NCBI GenBank assembly: GCA_002471225.1
Contig: DKPO01000039.1
Location: 40,462-72,708 of the forward strand
Origin: Porphyromonadaceae bacterium UBA7332
GTDB lineage: Bacteria > Bacteroidota > Bacteroidia > Bacteroidales > UBA7332
DNA length: 32,247 nt
Direction: 5' to 3'
Part shown: one piece after another, positions 24,246 to 32,247 of the stretch
Layout: each line of letters starts with the position of its first letter
Position numbering within the stretch: the first letter of the stretch is position 1
The notes under the pieces: generated by a model
Database searches by the model: none
Told to the model about the DNA's origin: nothing
Seen by the model: the letters and a program-made list of their open reading frames with translations, nothing else
Position numbers and translations under genes: made by a program

Positions 24246-26027
24246 TCAATCTTCTGAATATTCCATTAATACTTCGCGATATGCCGTAAAGATCTTCGAT
24301 TTAGATACAAAACCGACATATTTACCTTTATCTACTACCGGCAGATTCCATAGCGCTTGTTCATCAAAGGCTTTCATAACTTTCTCCATCGAATCATTGA
24401 TATCGATTACCTGTGGATAGGTAATCATCAATTTACCGACCTGGAAGCGATTATATAATTCAGGACGGAACATAATATTACGTATATCATCCATTATAAC
24501 AGCTCCGAGCAGTGTATTATCATCACTGACTACCGGAAAGATATTTCGTTTTGCCTGTGCAATAACGCGCACCAAATCTCCTAAATACATTTCAGGAGTG
24601 ACTACCTGAAAGTCTTTTTCTATAACACTTTCCGTATTCAAAAGGGTCAATACAGCCTTATCCTTATGGTGCGTAAGCAACTCTCCTTTTTGTGCCAGAC
24701 GAATTGCATAAATATTGTTTGGTTCAAATATCTTAATCGTAGCATAAGCACTTATTGAAACTACCATCAGCGGAAGAAACAGACTATACCCACCGGTCAG
24801 TTCGGCTATCAGGAAGATTCCTGTCAATGGTGCATGCATAACGCCTGACATAATTCCGGCCATGCCCATCAATGCAAAATTCTTTTCTGATGCGTCTACT
24901 TCCGGAAAGAAATAATTCAGAATAGTCGCATATACAAATCCGGTTAAACATCCCAGAAACAAACTTGGTGCAAAGATCCCCCCGCAACCGCCACCTCCGT
25001 TGGTTGCCGTACTTGCAAACACCTTAAACATCGTAATGGCAAGAACAAATATAGTAAACAGCCAGAAGTTGTCGTTGGCAAAGTAAAACGGGCTACCATC
25101 AAGTAGCTTTTGAGGATTACTGTTAATGATGGCGGTAATCGAATCATATCCCTCACCAAATAAAGGCGGGAATAAGAAAATCAACACACTTAATATAACC
25201 CCTCCTAAAGCCAGCTTCTTATACGGATTCTTTATTTTATTGAAAACTCCTTCAAGCCAGCTCATAGACTTGGTAAAATACAACGACATCAGTCCGCAAA
25301 GGATACCCAAAATCAATACGTAAGGAATACGATGCAGAATAAACGGATCAGTATAATTAAATGCGAAAGTAGCTTGTGATCCGTAAATAATATAAGATAC
25401 CGTTGCTGCCGTAACCGAAGAAATAAGTAATGGCAGAATAGATGTCATCGTAAGATCGATCATCAATACTTCCAATACGAATACTAAACCGGCTATCGGA
25501 GCTTTAAAAACTCCTGCAACGGCACCCGCAGCACCACATCCGATCAGAAGTAAGAGACGTTTCGGCCCCAGGCGGAAGAAATTACCTACATTGGATCCGA
25601 TAGCGGCTCCTGTGTAAACAATCGGTGACTCCGCTCCTACCGAACCCCCAAATCCAATTGTAATAGCACTGGCTACCACTGACGAATAAGTATTGTGGAA
25701 TTTAATGCGATTATTTCCTCGTGCAATAGCATAAAGAATACGTGTTACACCATGTGATACATTATCACGAATGACATAACGGATAAATAATCCTGTCAGG
25801 AAAATACCGATAACAGGATAGAGCAAATAAAGGTAGTTAGCTCCGTCAACAGAGAAATGATCAGTCAACAAACGTTGAATAAAATGGATTATTTCTTTCA
25901 ATACCACACCTGCAAAGGCACATAACAATCCAATAATAAAACTTAGGATAAGTAGAAATTGCTTCTCGCTTATGTTTCTTTGACGCCAAAGAAGCATTTT
26001 CAAATACCAGGATTTTTGATCTAACAT
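24246..26027 (-). CDS. ClC-family chloride channel/transporter with two CBS domains
   Basis: A 593-residue inner-membrane protein. Residues ~20-440 carry the many hydrophobic helices of the ClC fold. The motif GGSVGAESP at 127-135 keeps the gating glutamate (E133), and GGGCGGIFAPSLFLG is the later ion-path motif. The usual GSGIP filter motif is not seen; NVSHGVTR occupies that place. A C-terminal pair of CBS domains (~455-593) may bind adenine nucleotides and regulate transport. Whether it is a channel or a proton-coupled antiporter cannot be decided here. It lies between the glycosylphosphotransferase gene (40 bases) and fmt (26 bases), a spacing that suggests co-transcription without an obvious functional tie. 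Confidence 0.93.
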   Translation of the reverse strand: MLDQKSWYLKMLLWRQRNISEKQFLLILSFIIGLLCAFAGVVLKEIIHFIQRLLTDHFSVDGANYLYLLYPVIGIFLTGLFIRYVIRDNVSHGVTRILYAIARGNNRIKFHNTYSSVVASAITIGFGGSVGAESPIVYTGAAIGSNVGNFFRLGPKRLLLLIGCGAAGAVAGVFKAPIAGLVFVLEVLMIDLTMTSILPLLISSVTAATVSYIIYGSQATFAFNYTDPFILHRIPYVLILGILCGLMSLYFTKSMSWLEGVFNKIKNPYKKLALGGVILSVLIFLFPPLFGEGYDSITAIINSNPQKLLDGSPFYFANDNFWLFTIFVLAITMFKVFASTATNGGGGCGGIFAPSLFLGCLTGFVYATILNYFFPEVDASEKNFALMGMAGIMSGVMHAPLTGIFLIAELTGGYSLFLPLMVVSISAYATIKIFEPNNIYAIRLAQKGELLTHHKDKAVLTLLNTESVIEKDFQVVTPEMYLGDLVRVIAQAKRNIFPVVSDDNTLLGAVIMDDIRNIMFRPELYNRFQVGKLMITYPQVIDINDSMEKVMKAFDEQALWNLPVVDKGKYVGFVSKSKIFTAYREVLMEYSED

Positions 26028-26067
26028 AGATTAATCATTAAAATTAAAGGAGACTGCTCTGAAAAGG

Positions 26068-27474
26068 CTATAGCCCTTTCCCCATAAACACGGTTCGCAC
26101 CGTATAAATTAAAATTTTGAAATCAACCAACAATGAACTATTCTCAATGTATAAGAGATCATACCTTAGACGTTCTACCATTTGATTTACATCAGATGCA
26201 TACCCGAATTTGACCATTCCCCAAGAGGTAATACCCGGTTTTACTTTATGAAGCAAATAGTAATAAGGAGCTCTTTCTACTATTTGATTTATAAAATAAG
26301 CACGCTCGGGACGAGGACCAACCAAAGACATATCCCCTCGAAGAACATTCCAAAATTGAGGTAACTCATCTAACCTGTATTTTCGCATTATTCTTCCGAA
26401 AGGAGTAATACGTTCATCATCAGGCGATGTCAGTAAAGGCAGATCTGTTTCGGAGTCCGAATACATTGATCTGAATTTGAGAATTTCAAATCGTTCGCCA
26501 TACTGCCCGATTCTTTCCTGTGTATAAAAGACCGGACCCGTTGATTCTTTCTTTATCCGATATCCGATATAAAGAAACAACGGCGACAAAACGATCAGGG
26601 CGCATACTGAAAATAATATATCTATTACTTTCTTTATCTTCAGATCGAAAAAGCTCATTCGAATCTGCAAAATATCCAGCATCGGTAATGCATAGATTGT
26701 ATTAATCTTTACACTACGCAGTAATATATCATCATTATTTGCCGGTACTTTAATCGGCAAACCATAACGATATAATGGGTAGATTAACTTGAGAACCTGT
26801 TCTGAAGTTAAATCATCCGCGGCAACAATAAACTCTTCGATTGTATCCGGGAGAAGTATATCGTCTATCTGTGAAATAGAGCCCAGAATAAGCTTCTTAT
26901 CGACATATTCTGTTTCCTCATTATTCAGTTTTATAAATCCTACAATATCATAACCCAGAGAATAGGTCATAGCATCCAGTTCGGTTTTAGTTTTGAACGC
27001 ATTATAACCTGATCCGATAATAAGAGTTTTGAATCCGATTTTGCGCGTGTGAATATCTTTTGTCGCTTTGGAAGTTATAAGAAAACGACTTCCGTAAACA
27101 CCGGCAAATGATATTGAAAAGAAACATAAGAACTGAGTAAATAAAGAATATTGATTATGATCCGGATTCGTAAAGATAAACCCGAAAAACAAAATCAAGT
27201 TGGCCAGACTGACTGACTGAAAAGTCAGAAACAACTCTTCCAGTCTTGACTTTCGGAATGCTTTATTATAATATCCCGACAGATAATAGACCAAAAGACT
27301 TACCGGAATAGCCTCTAAACCCAATTTCAGGTCTGTCAGTGCCATCAAACGATCAAAAGCTGATTCCGTATTACCTTCAAAAGACGGGAGAATACATAAA
27401 AACAATACGTAAGTAAGGACGCACATACATGCATCCATTACTACATATTTCAATATTTGTTTTTTATGTTTCAA
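26068..27474 (-). CDS. Polyprenyl-phosphate glycosyl-1-phosphate transferase (exopolysaccharide initiation)
   Basis: A 468-residue inner-membrane enzyme of the WbaP/WcaJ-type family. Four N-terminal membrane segments (~10-140) are followed by a soluble Rossmann-like middle part (~170-260) and a membrane-anchored C-terminal catalytic domain. That domain has the signatures GPVFYTQERIG, FEILKFRSMY, DELPQFWNVLRGDMSLVGPRPE, and the final KPGITSWGMVKFGY. It transfers a sugar phosphate from a nucleotide sugar to undecaprenyl phosphate, the first step of capsule or exopolysaccharide repeat assembly. No other polysaccharide genes are present in the window, so it is an orphan here. The specific sugar is unknown. 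Confidence 0.93.
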   Translation of the reverse strand: MKHKKQILKYVVMDACMCVLTYVLFLCILPSFEGNTESAFDRLMALTDLKLGLEAIPVSLLVYYLSGYYNKAFRKSRLEELFLTFQSVSLANLILFFGFIFTNPDHNQYSLFTQFLCFFSISFAGVYGSRFLITSKATKDIHTRKIGFKTLIIGSGYNAFKTKTELDAMTYSLGYDIVGFIKLNNEETEYVDKKLILGSISQIDDILLPDTIEEFIVAADDLTSEQVLKLIYPLYRYGLPIKVPANNDDILLRSVKINTIYALPMLDILQIRMSFFDLKIKKVIDILFSVCALIVLSPLFLYIGYRIKKESTGPVFYTQERIGQYGERFEILKFRSMYSDSETDLPLLTSPDDERITPFGRIMRKYRLDELPQFWNVLRGDMSLVGPRPERAYFINQIVERAPYYYLLHKVKPGITSWGMVKFGYASDVNQMVERLRYDLLYIENSSLLVDFKILIYTVRTVFMGKGL

Positions 27475-27501
27475 TCCGAAAGGGTAGTCTGGTGTTATTA
27501 A

Positions 27502-28068
27502 TTATTCTCTAATTACCTTCACCTCACAATTTCTTCCCAACTTAATAATCCCTGAAGGTTTTGCCTTTGATATATCATCACGTCTGTAATCGACAATATA
27601 ATCAACAGCATTTTTGATATCATCCGATATCTCATCAAAATTAGCCGGAGAGGGCTCTCCACTGATATTTGCCGAAGTAGATACGACTGCTTTCTTAAAT
27701 CGTTCGCACAATTTATGAGAAAACTCTTCTTTCGTTATACGGATTCCTACACTACCGTCTTCAGAAACCAGATTCTTAGCCAGATTACGTGCTCCATCAT
27801 AAATAATAGTCAATGGCTTATCAGCATATTCGATAAGATCATACGCTATTTCAGGAACTTCATCCACATAAAACTGAAGTTTCACATCACGGTCTACAAG
27901 AACCAAAAGTGCTTTACTGTCGACACGTTTTTTAATTTCAAATATGCGTTTGACAGCTTCTTCGTTTGTAGCATCACAACCTAGTCCCCAGATTGTATCT
28001 GTAGGATAAAGAATGACACCCCCTGCCTGCATTACTTCGCAGGCTTTTTTAATTTCATCATTAAGCAT
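27502..28068 (-). CDS. L-threonylcarbamoyladenylate synthase (TsaC/Sua5/YciO family)
   Basis: A 188-residue cytosolic protein of the YrdC fold. YPTDTIWGLGCDA is at 22-34, IKKRVDSKALLVLV near 45-58, and STSANISGEPSPANFDEI near 131-148. TsaC/Sua5 enzymes make threonylcarbamoyl-AMP from threonine, bicarbonate and ATP for the t6A modification of tRNA. The short length lacks the C-terminal Sua5 domain, so it is TsaC-like. YciO paralogues are close, and the sequence alone does not separate them. It is the first gene of the minus-strand run that continues to fmt, 27 bases ahead of the glycosylphosphotransferase gene. Confidence 0.9.
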   Translation of the reverse strand: MLNDEIKKACEVMQAGGVILYPTDTIWGLGCDATNEEAVKRIFEIKKRVDSKALLVLVDRDVKLQFYVDEVPEIAYDLIEYADKPLTIIYDGARNLAKNLVSEDGSVGIRITKEEFSHKLCERFKKAVVSTSANISGEPSPANFDEISDDIKNAVDYIVDYRRDDISKAKPSGIIKLGRNCEVKVIRE

Positions 28069-28110
28069 GGTCGAAACTAATTAAAATGGTCATTATAAAT
28101 TAAAGAAAGG

Positions 28111-28118
28111 CAAATATA
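28111..28118 (-). promoter_or_regulatory. Candidate -7 element of the TsaC-to-fmt operon
   Basis: The minus strand reads TATATTTGCC here, matching TAnnTTTG, 42 bases upstream of the TsaC-like start at 28068. No proper -33 element is seen. The remaining spacer up to 28257 has no recognised gene. Confidence 0.45.
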
Positions 28119-28256
28119 GGATATTTACAAGAAGCTGTTTTGAATTTATTGAATAATATTTTTCGGGGTTCTGCATCATGAGGTATTTTAATCGGGATTC
28201 ATAAGAAAGGATACTCGACTAAAACACATAACATGCGAGGACATACCGCAGCTTCT

Positions 28257-28324
28257 AAAAACAAATTGCGAGTTACAATTCAGTTTTATCTGTTTGATGA
28301 ATAAAACTAAATTATAACTCGCAA
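28257..28324 (-). terminator. Long-stem terminator of the RNase G family gene
   Basis: Arms 28266-28289 and 28301-28324 pair over 22 positions with two mismatches (outer arm TTGCGAGTTA). On the minus strand the stem is followed by a T-rich tract (complement of 28257-28265). It starts 8 bases after the rng stop. Confidence 0.75.
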
Positions 28325-28332
28325 CAAAGTTA

Positions 28333-29904
28333 TCACTTTATTTCAATTTCTTCTTTTAAGTCGATTTCTTGTTTTTCGGAATCGACAAATTTATACTCCA
28401 ACATAGCTAAGCTCTGATCAGGAACGATTTTAATTCCCATAGCATAGCTAAATCGCCACTTCCATTTCAAGGAAAATAATCCCTGATTGATAAAGGAAGC
28501 CACATACGGATGAACGAATAAAGTAAATTTCTTCACTTTCAGTGTACTCACCAAATAGTCAATTTTATTTTCAAGCTGGTCAGTCAAAAGGATGGACGGT
28601 TGCATCTTACCTTTACCGAAACAAACCGGGCACTCTTCCAACGTGTTAATATCCATCGCCGGACGGACACGCTGACGGGTGATTTGCATCAACCCGAATT
28701 TACTTAATTGAAGGATATTATGGCGTGCTCTGTCATGAGACATCGCTTCCCTCATTTTATCAAATATTTGTTGGCGATGAGACTGTTCTTGCATATCGAT
28801 AAAGTCGATAACAATTATCCCACCCATATCTCTCAGTCTGAGCTGACGAGCAATTTCTTCTGCAGCGGCGAGGTTAACCTCTAACGCATTATCTTCTTGT
28901 GAATTGGTAGATTTTGAACGGTTTCCACTATTCACATCAATTACGTGTAATGCCTCTGTATGTTCTATAATCAGATAAGCTCCGCGTTTAAATGTAACTG
29001 CCTTACCAAATAATGACTTGACTTGCTTGGTGACACCAAAATTATCAAAAATAGGTAGATTTCCTTTGTAGTGTTTGACAATCTCAACCTTCTCAGGTGC
29101 GATCATAGACACATACTCTCTTACTTGATTGTAAACCGTTTCATCATTCACATAAATATTTTCGAAAGAAGGATTGAAAATATCTCGTAAAATGGCTACG
29201 GTTCTACCTGTTTCTTCAAAAACCAAAGAAGGAACTTTTGCTTTTTGCAATTTAGCCATGGCTTCTTCGAAGCGCTTAACTAACATTTTTAGTTCTAAGT
29301 CCAGTTCAGCAACCTTCTTTCCTTCGGCAACCGTACGTACAATCACACCGAAGTTCTTTGGTTTAATACTTTGTATTAATTGTTTTAATCGGGCCCGTTC
29401 TTCATTAGATTTGATTTTTTGAGAAACCGAAACTTTATCTGAGAACGGCATTAAAACAAGAAAACGTCCTGCGAAAGAGATTTCTGCTGTCAATCGAGGT
29501 CCTTTTGTTGATATTGGTTCCTTTGTAATTTGAACCAGGACTTCCTGCCCTTGTTTTAAAACGTCCGGTAGAGTCCCGTCTTTAGGGATATCCGGCAATA
29601 GTTGAAACTTAGGCAACGACGGTAAATTCTTTCTATCGGAAATAACCTGTCTTACAAATTTATTTGTGGAATTGAACTGTGAGCCCAAATCCAGATAGTG
29701 AAGAAAAGCATCTTTATCGTATCCGACGTCTACAAATGCCGCATTTAAGCCTGGCATCATTTTCTTTACTCTTCCTAAGTAAATATCTCCTACCGAAAAG
29801 GAAACATTGCGTGATTCTTTTTGAAGTTCTACAACGTTTTTATCTTCAAGTATAGCTATCGATATCTCTTTGGAAGAAACGTCTATAACGAGTTCGCTTA
29901 CCAC
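28333..29904 (-). CDS. rng: Ribonuclease G/E family endoribonuclease
   Basis: A 523-residue cytosolic RNase of the Rne/Rng family, which cuts single-stranded A/U-rich RNA in rRNA maturation and mRNA turnover. An S1-type RNA-binding domain covers about 37-125 (GDIYLGRVKKMMPGLNAAFVDVG). The DNase I-like catalytic domain has D323 (HVIDVNSGN) and D367 (IIVIDFIDM), the metal-binding pair of the family. The Zn-link motif CPVC is at 425-428. The length matches RNase G rather than the long RNase E scaffold. A hairpin lies in the spacer upstream (29935-29974). It follows the mini ribosomal protein and HU genes on the same strand. Confidence 0.94.
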   Translation of the reverse strand: MVSELVIDVSSKEISIAILEDKNVVELQKESRNVSFSVGDIYLGRVKKMMPGLNAAFVDVGYDKDAFLHYLDLGSQFNSTNKFVRQVISDRKNLPSLPKFQLLPDIPKDGTLPDVLKQGQEVLVQITKEPISTKGPRLTAEISFAGRFLVLMPFSDKVSVSQKIKSNEERARLKQLIQSIKPKNFGVIVRTVAEGKKVAELDLELKMLVKRFEEAMAKLQKAKVPSLVFEETGRTVAILRDIFNPSFENIYVNDETVYNQVREYVSMIAPEKVEIVKHYKGNLPIFDNFGVTKQVKSLFGKAVTFKRGAYLIIEHTEALHVIDVNSGNRSKSTNSQEDNALEVNLAAAEEIARQLRLRDMGGIIVIDFIDMQEQSHRQQIFDKMREAMSHDRARHNILQLSKFGLMQITRQRVRPAMDINTLEECPVCFGKGKMQPSILLTDQLENKIDYLVSTLKVKKFTLFVHPYVASFINQGLFSLKWKWRFSYAMGIKIVPDQSLAMLEYKFVDSEKQEIDLKEEIEIK

Positions 29905-29934
29905 TGTTTATAAATTATTGTGTTATAAATACAC

Positions 29935-29974
29935 AAAGAACAAACTTAAAGAAAAGTCATTAAGTTTGTTCTTT
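29935..29974 (-). terminator. Hairpin between the mini ribosomal gene and rng
   Basis: AAAGAACAAACTTAA at 29935-29949 pairs perfectly over 15 bp with 29960-29974, with a 10-base loop. On the minus strand it follows the 30013 stop by about 38 bases and precedes the rng start by about 30. The flank is not a strong T-run, so it may be a terminator, a processing site, or a leader structure through which RNase G regulates its own mRNA. Confidence 0.5.
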
Positions 29975-30012
29975 ATTACTTTTTCAAATGACCTTTTGAA
30001 GTCACAGACTAT

Positions 30013-30105
30013 TTATTTTTTCTTTTTATGTCTGTTTTTTCTTAGTCTTTTCTTGCGCTTGTGCGTAGACATTTTATGTCTTTTTCTTTTTTTTCCGCTT
30101 GGCAT
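30013..30105 (-). CDS. AURKAIP1/COX24-type mini ribosomal protein (mS38/bS22-like)
   Basis: A 30-residue frame, too short for normal gene callers. It starts MPSGKKRKRHKMSTHKRKKR and ends in a lysine run; 21 of 30 residues are Lys, Arg or His. This matches the short Bacteroidota proteins annotated with the AURKAIP1/COX24 domain, relatives of mitochondrial small-subunit protein mS38 and mycobacterial bS22, which insert into 16S rRNA. The ATG (30105) is 33 bases downstream of the HU stop on the same strand. The TAA is at 30015-30013. Confidence is good because sequence and place beside HU fit what I know of the family. Confidence 0.85.
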   Translation of the reverse strand: MPSGKKRKRHKMSTHKRKKRLRKNRHKKKK

Positions 30106-30138
30106 TGTCGTAATTTTTTTAGTTAAACTTTATAATAA

Positions 30139-30423
30139 TTATTTGTCTGTTCCTGAAATTTCGTTCATAAAAGTCTTAGCTGGCTTGAACGAAGGAATAT
30201 TATGCTCAGGAATAATAATAGTTGTGTTTTTAGAGATGTTACGTGCCGTTTTTTGAGCTCTCTTTTTAATAACGAAACTACCAAAACCTCTTAGGTAAAC
30301 ATTTTCGCCATTAGCCATTGAACTTTTCACTACACTCATAAAAGCCTCAACTGTAGTCAATACTGACGCTTTATCAATCCCTGTGTTCTTTGCAATCTCG
30401 TTAACAATATCTGCTTTAGTCAT
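30139..30423 (-). CDS. HU/IHF-family DNA-binding protein
   Basis: A 94-residue nucleoid-associated protein that binds and bends DNA as a dimer. MTKADIVNEIAKNTGI at the start, the GFGSF motif in the first strand pair (YLRGFGSFVIKKR), and the FKPAKTF close of the DNA-binding arm are all HU-type. A short polar tail (MNEISGTDK) follows. It is an HU-beta-like member and could also be an IHF-like paralogue. The 30-residue ribosomal protein gene lies 33 bases downstream, so the two are likely co-transcribed. Confidence 0.95.
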   Translation of the reverse strand: MTKADIVNEIAKNTGIDKASVLTTVEAFMSVVKSSMANGENVYLRGFGSFVIKKRAQKTARNISKNTTIIIPEHNIPSFKPAKTFMNEISGTDK

Positions 30424-30476
30424 AATAATATGAATTATTTTTCTGTTCTCTTAATTTGCTTACTCAAAACGGATTG

Positions 30477-30484
30477 CAAATATA
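30477..30484 (-). promoter_or_regulatory. Candidate -7 element of the HU gene
   Basis: The minus strand reads TATATTTGCAA, matching TAnnTTTG, about 54 bases upstream of the HU start. No matching -33 element is evident. Confidence 0.45.
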
Positions 30485-30638
30485 TACCATTTTAGTTTCA
30501 GAAAAAAGATCTCACTCATTTTTTTCTTTGCGAAAAAAAACTTGTAGGCCCTTTTTTAACGTTTACATCAGTATTGCGTAAAAAAGATGAAGTTTTTAAG
30601 CTATAATTAACGTATTTAATACGCTTCTGTTGCAGGAT

Positions 30639-31643
30639 TTATTGCCGTAAGCCGATTCTTTCTTTCAAACTCTTCGTAAAATCTGCGATATATTTCGTCA
30701 GAATTTCATCCTGATTGGTTTGATTTTCACCTGATTTATTAAGCCAGGCCAAAGCTTCCTGCAAATTGTTTTTTCGTTCGTAATAGTGTGCCATATTCAA
30801 CGCACAGTATTTTTTGAGCTGCAAATCCGTCATATTCTGAAACAAATACTCCCAAATAATGGCTGCATCATCCCAATTATTTCTACGTGCATAGTTATAT
30901 GCATCTTTCATATTACTATCCAGCGTAGAAAACAAAAAACGGTTTTCACTTTGCATATAAGGAAACAAAGAACGCATGATCTGATCTTCTTTTTCCCATA
31001 AAATCATCCCTTGATTTCTTGTAAGACTCGTCTCAAAAAAACCAAGATCTTCATTTTGGGTTATACTCTCTAATTGCCATTCTTTATTTCCGTTTACATC
31101 ATGGATATAATCGCCAACTAAAGAATCGTACAATTTAAAATCAGTCTGATAACGTACGGTATTCAAAAATTGCATAAAATTGCTTTTATCAAATGCTCCG
31201 ATCCGCAAATCACTCATCATAGCACTTCGATCTAATACCAATACAAGATCTACATTATTATTTCGTGCTAAAGCGTTTACATCCGCTAATGCCAATTCCC
31301 GCTTATTAAGATACAAAGTATCTGTTCTGAGTGATACTGAATCAAACAACACTTTATCAAAACGTTTTGTTTCATCCATCATAAAAGCCAGATCACTAAT
31401 CAGTGTCCGGTTTAATGAATCCAAAGGCTGATAAAGCTTTCTTTTAACTTCACCATATTGTATTGTATGTCCGTCAAAAGGACTTTGTCTGGCTGTGTTA
31501 TTAACAATCAGTATAGACCTTGCGTATCTCGGCAATTCATATTCTGCCGCTTTTATATATTCATAGGTCACCGTATGCCTGGATGTTTTACAAGAAGCAA
31601 ACGCTAATAAACATATACAAAAAAGGAGATTATATATTCTCAT
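30639..31643 (-). CDS. DUF6340-like lipoprotein with TPR-like C-terminus
   Basis: A 334-residue lipoprotein with a signal peptide and lipobox AFASC (C18). The N-terminal half (YARSILIVNNTA, FDKVLFDSVSL, VDLVLVLDRSAM) resembles the DUF6340 family of Bacteroidota lipoproteins. The C-terminal part (~245-320) carries TPR-like helices (YNYARRNNWDDAAIIWEYLF, YERKNNLQEALAWLNKS). Function is unknown; a role in envelope maintenance is possible but not shown. It stands alone on the minus strand, 215 bases before the HU start region, with a -7 element about 30 bases upstream. Confidence 0.82.
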   Translation of the reverse strand: MRIYNLLFCICLLAFASCKTSRHTVTYEYIKAAEYELPRYARSILIVNNTARQSPFDGHTIQYGEVKRKLYQPLDSLNRTLISDLAFMMDETKRFDKVLFDSVSLRTDTLYLNKRELALADVNALARNNNVDLVLVLDRSAMMSDLRIGAFDKSNFMQFLNTVRYQTDFKLYDSLVGDYIHDVNGNKEWQLESITQNEDLGFFETSLTRNQGMILWEKEDQIMRSLFPYMQSENRFLFSTLDSNMKDAYNYARRNNWDDAAIIWEYLFQNMTDLQLKKYCALNMAHYYERKNNLQEALAWLNKSGENQTNQDEILTKYIADFTKSLKERIGLRQ

Positions 31644-31672
31644 AATACAAACGTTTTAATGTCCGATATTAG

Positions 31673-31680
31673 CAAAGGTA
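31673..31680 (-). promoter_or_regulatory. Candidate -7 element of the DUF6340-like lipoprotein gene
   Basis: The minus strand reads TACCTTTGC, matching the extended TAnnTTTGC form, 30 bases upstream of the start codon at 31643. Confidence 0.45.
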
Positions 31681-31821
31681 ATTAAATATTATCAACTATT
31701 TAAGAATTAAGCAAGCTTCTCCTTTTTTATAACATCTCATCAATCTATAAGTTTATCTATGAATAAGCTGTAAATATTTGATTATGTAGAACAAAAAAGC
31801 AATTTACATTTCAGTTTTTCC

Positions 31822-31829
31822 TATTTTTG
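31822..31829 (+). promoter_or_regulatory. Candidate -7 element of the LysO-type locus
   Basis: TATTTTTG matches TAnnTTTG, 20 bases upstream of the ATG at 31850. The leader would be very short. No -33 element at the right distance. Confidence 0.4.
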
Positions 31830-31849
31830 TCCTATTAAAACATCTTTGT

Positions 31850-32104
31850 ATGAAATGGATTACTTTAATAAGTTCAACGCTTATCATCTTTGTTTGCTTA
31901 GCTGCATTCAATTATTTTTCTTATCCGGTATGTGATCATTTTGAATGGCAGTCCGTCAATCCGATGGAAGCGATTCGTGGTTTTATTTTCACATTGTCTT
32001 ATTTTGGTATCAATAATGACATTGCCCGAACCATTGTTGCTTTTATTATTGTTGGAGTAATATTCCTTTTAAATAGAATTTTACGTAAAATATTTATCAA
32101 ATAA
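31850..32104 (+). CDS. Small membrane protein upstream of lysO-like gene
   Basis: An 84-residue protein with two hydrophobic segments (about 5-25 and 61-78) separated by a short loop, and a basic C-terminus (RILRKIFIK). I do not recognise a named domain. It ends 3 bases before the LysO-like start, so the two are probably translated together. It may be a partner or accessory membrane protein of that exporter; this is inferred only from position. Confidence 0.65.
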   Translation: MKWITLISSTLIIFVCLAAFNYFSYPVCDHFEWQSVNPMEAIRGFIFTLSYFGINNDIARTIVAFIIVGVIFLLNRILRKIFIK

Positions 32105-32107
32105 CAT

Positions 32108-32247
32108 ATGCTAATTATCATTTTTGTTTTATTCTCAGGTATTATTATCGGTTATTTACTCCGAAAGAAGGAAATGCCTTTTTTATCAAAAATCGCCACT
32201 GTTTTTATTTGGTTCCTATTATTCTTTCTGGGTATTTCCGTTGGCTC
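32108..32247 (+). CDS. LysO-type (DUF340) exporter, N-terminal part, cut by window end
   Basis: The reading frame starts MLIIIFVLFSGIIIGYLLRK and runs open to the last base of the window. Two hydrophobic segments are visible, the second in FIWFLLFFLGISVG. This matches the start of LysO/YbjE lysine exporters; in many Bacteroidota the short N-terminal DUF340 part is a separate gene, so the rest beyond the window may be split. Function as lysine export is a family-level inference. Confidence 0.6.
   Translation, partial: MLIIIFVLFSGIIIGYLLRKKEMPFLSKIATVFIWFLLFFLGISVG

Noticed and set aside
29870..30256. Plus-strand frame of 128 codons across HU and the mini ribosomal gene
   Set aside because: It is the antisense of well-supported minus-strand genes; its leucine/phenylalanine-rich translation comes from their lysine codons.

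Overview
The window looks like a piece of a Bacteroidota (Bacteroidales) chromosome. The signs are A+T-rich intergenic DNA, repeated TAnnTTTG-type -7 promoter elements instead of classical -10 boxes, absence of clear Shine-Dalgarno sequences, many lipoproteins, the gnd-zwf-pgl gene order, and a tiny Lys/Arg-rich mS38/bS22-like ribosomal protein beside an HU gene. A Dysgonomonas-like relative would fit the base composition, but that is only an inference. No tRNA, rRNA, CRISPR array, insertion sequence or prophage was recognised.

Layout. (1) 37-13759: a short-chain dehydrogenase on the minus strand stands divergent to a plus-strand operon of eight tightly spaced genes (1329-11304). These encode a beta-propeller/di-heme cytochrome, a FkbO/Hyg5-type chorismatase-like enzyme, a cupin sugar isomerase-like protein, a VOC protein, DhaK- and DhaL-like kinase subunits, an LsrF-like thiolase/aldolase, and a 1141-residue HzsA-like di-heme protein with a C-terminal SUMF1/EgtB-like domain. 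A perfect hairpin terminator and then a fused CcsB-CcsA (ResB-ResC) haem lyase follow. The operon has a recognisable promoter and two copies of a 12-bp palindrome at the expected transcription start. (2) 13821-17461: a TPR protein gene broken by one in-frame stop just after its signal peptide, an erythromycin-esterase-family lipoprotein, and an unknown secreted protein. (3) 17462-18280: a gene-free stretch with two repeat clusters, one arranged so that two long stems interlock, and a possible gene remnant. (4) 18281-23166: oxidative pentose phosphate genes gnd, zwf and pgl, then a hypothetical gene. (5) 23245-28068 (minus strand): a TsaC/Sua5-like gene, a polyprenyl glycosylphosphotransferase, a ClC transporter with CBS domains, and fmt. 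(6) 28333-32247: RNase G family gene, mini ribosomal protein, HU, a DUF6340-like lipoprotein, and the beginning of a LysO-type exporter locus cut by the window end.

How the parts may work together. The candidate new system is the 1329-13759 locus. Its cytosolic half (isomerase-like, VOC, DhaKL, LsrF) reads like a route that isomerises and phosphorylates a small ketose or AI-2-like compound and then cleaves it. The chorismatase-like gene suggests use of chorismate. The exported half is two unrelated di-heme proteins, with a haem ligation enzyme encoded alongside to mature them. I know of no described pathway with this set. The joint role (turnover of a small sugar-like compound linked to periplasmic redox chemistry, or making a redox-active small molecule) is inference. 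The other regions are mostly ordinary housekeeping genes.
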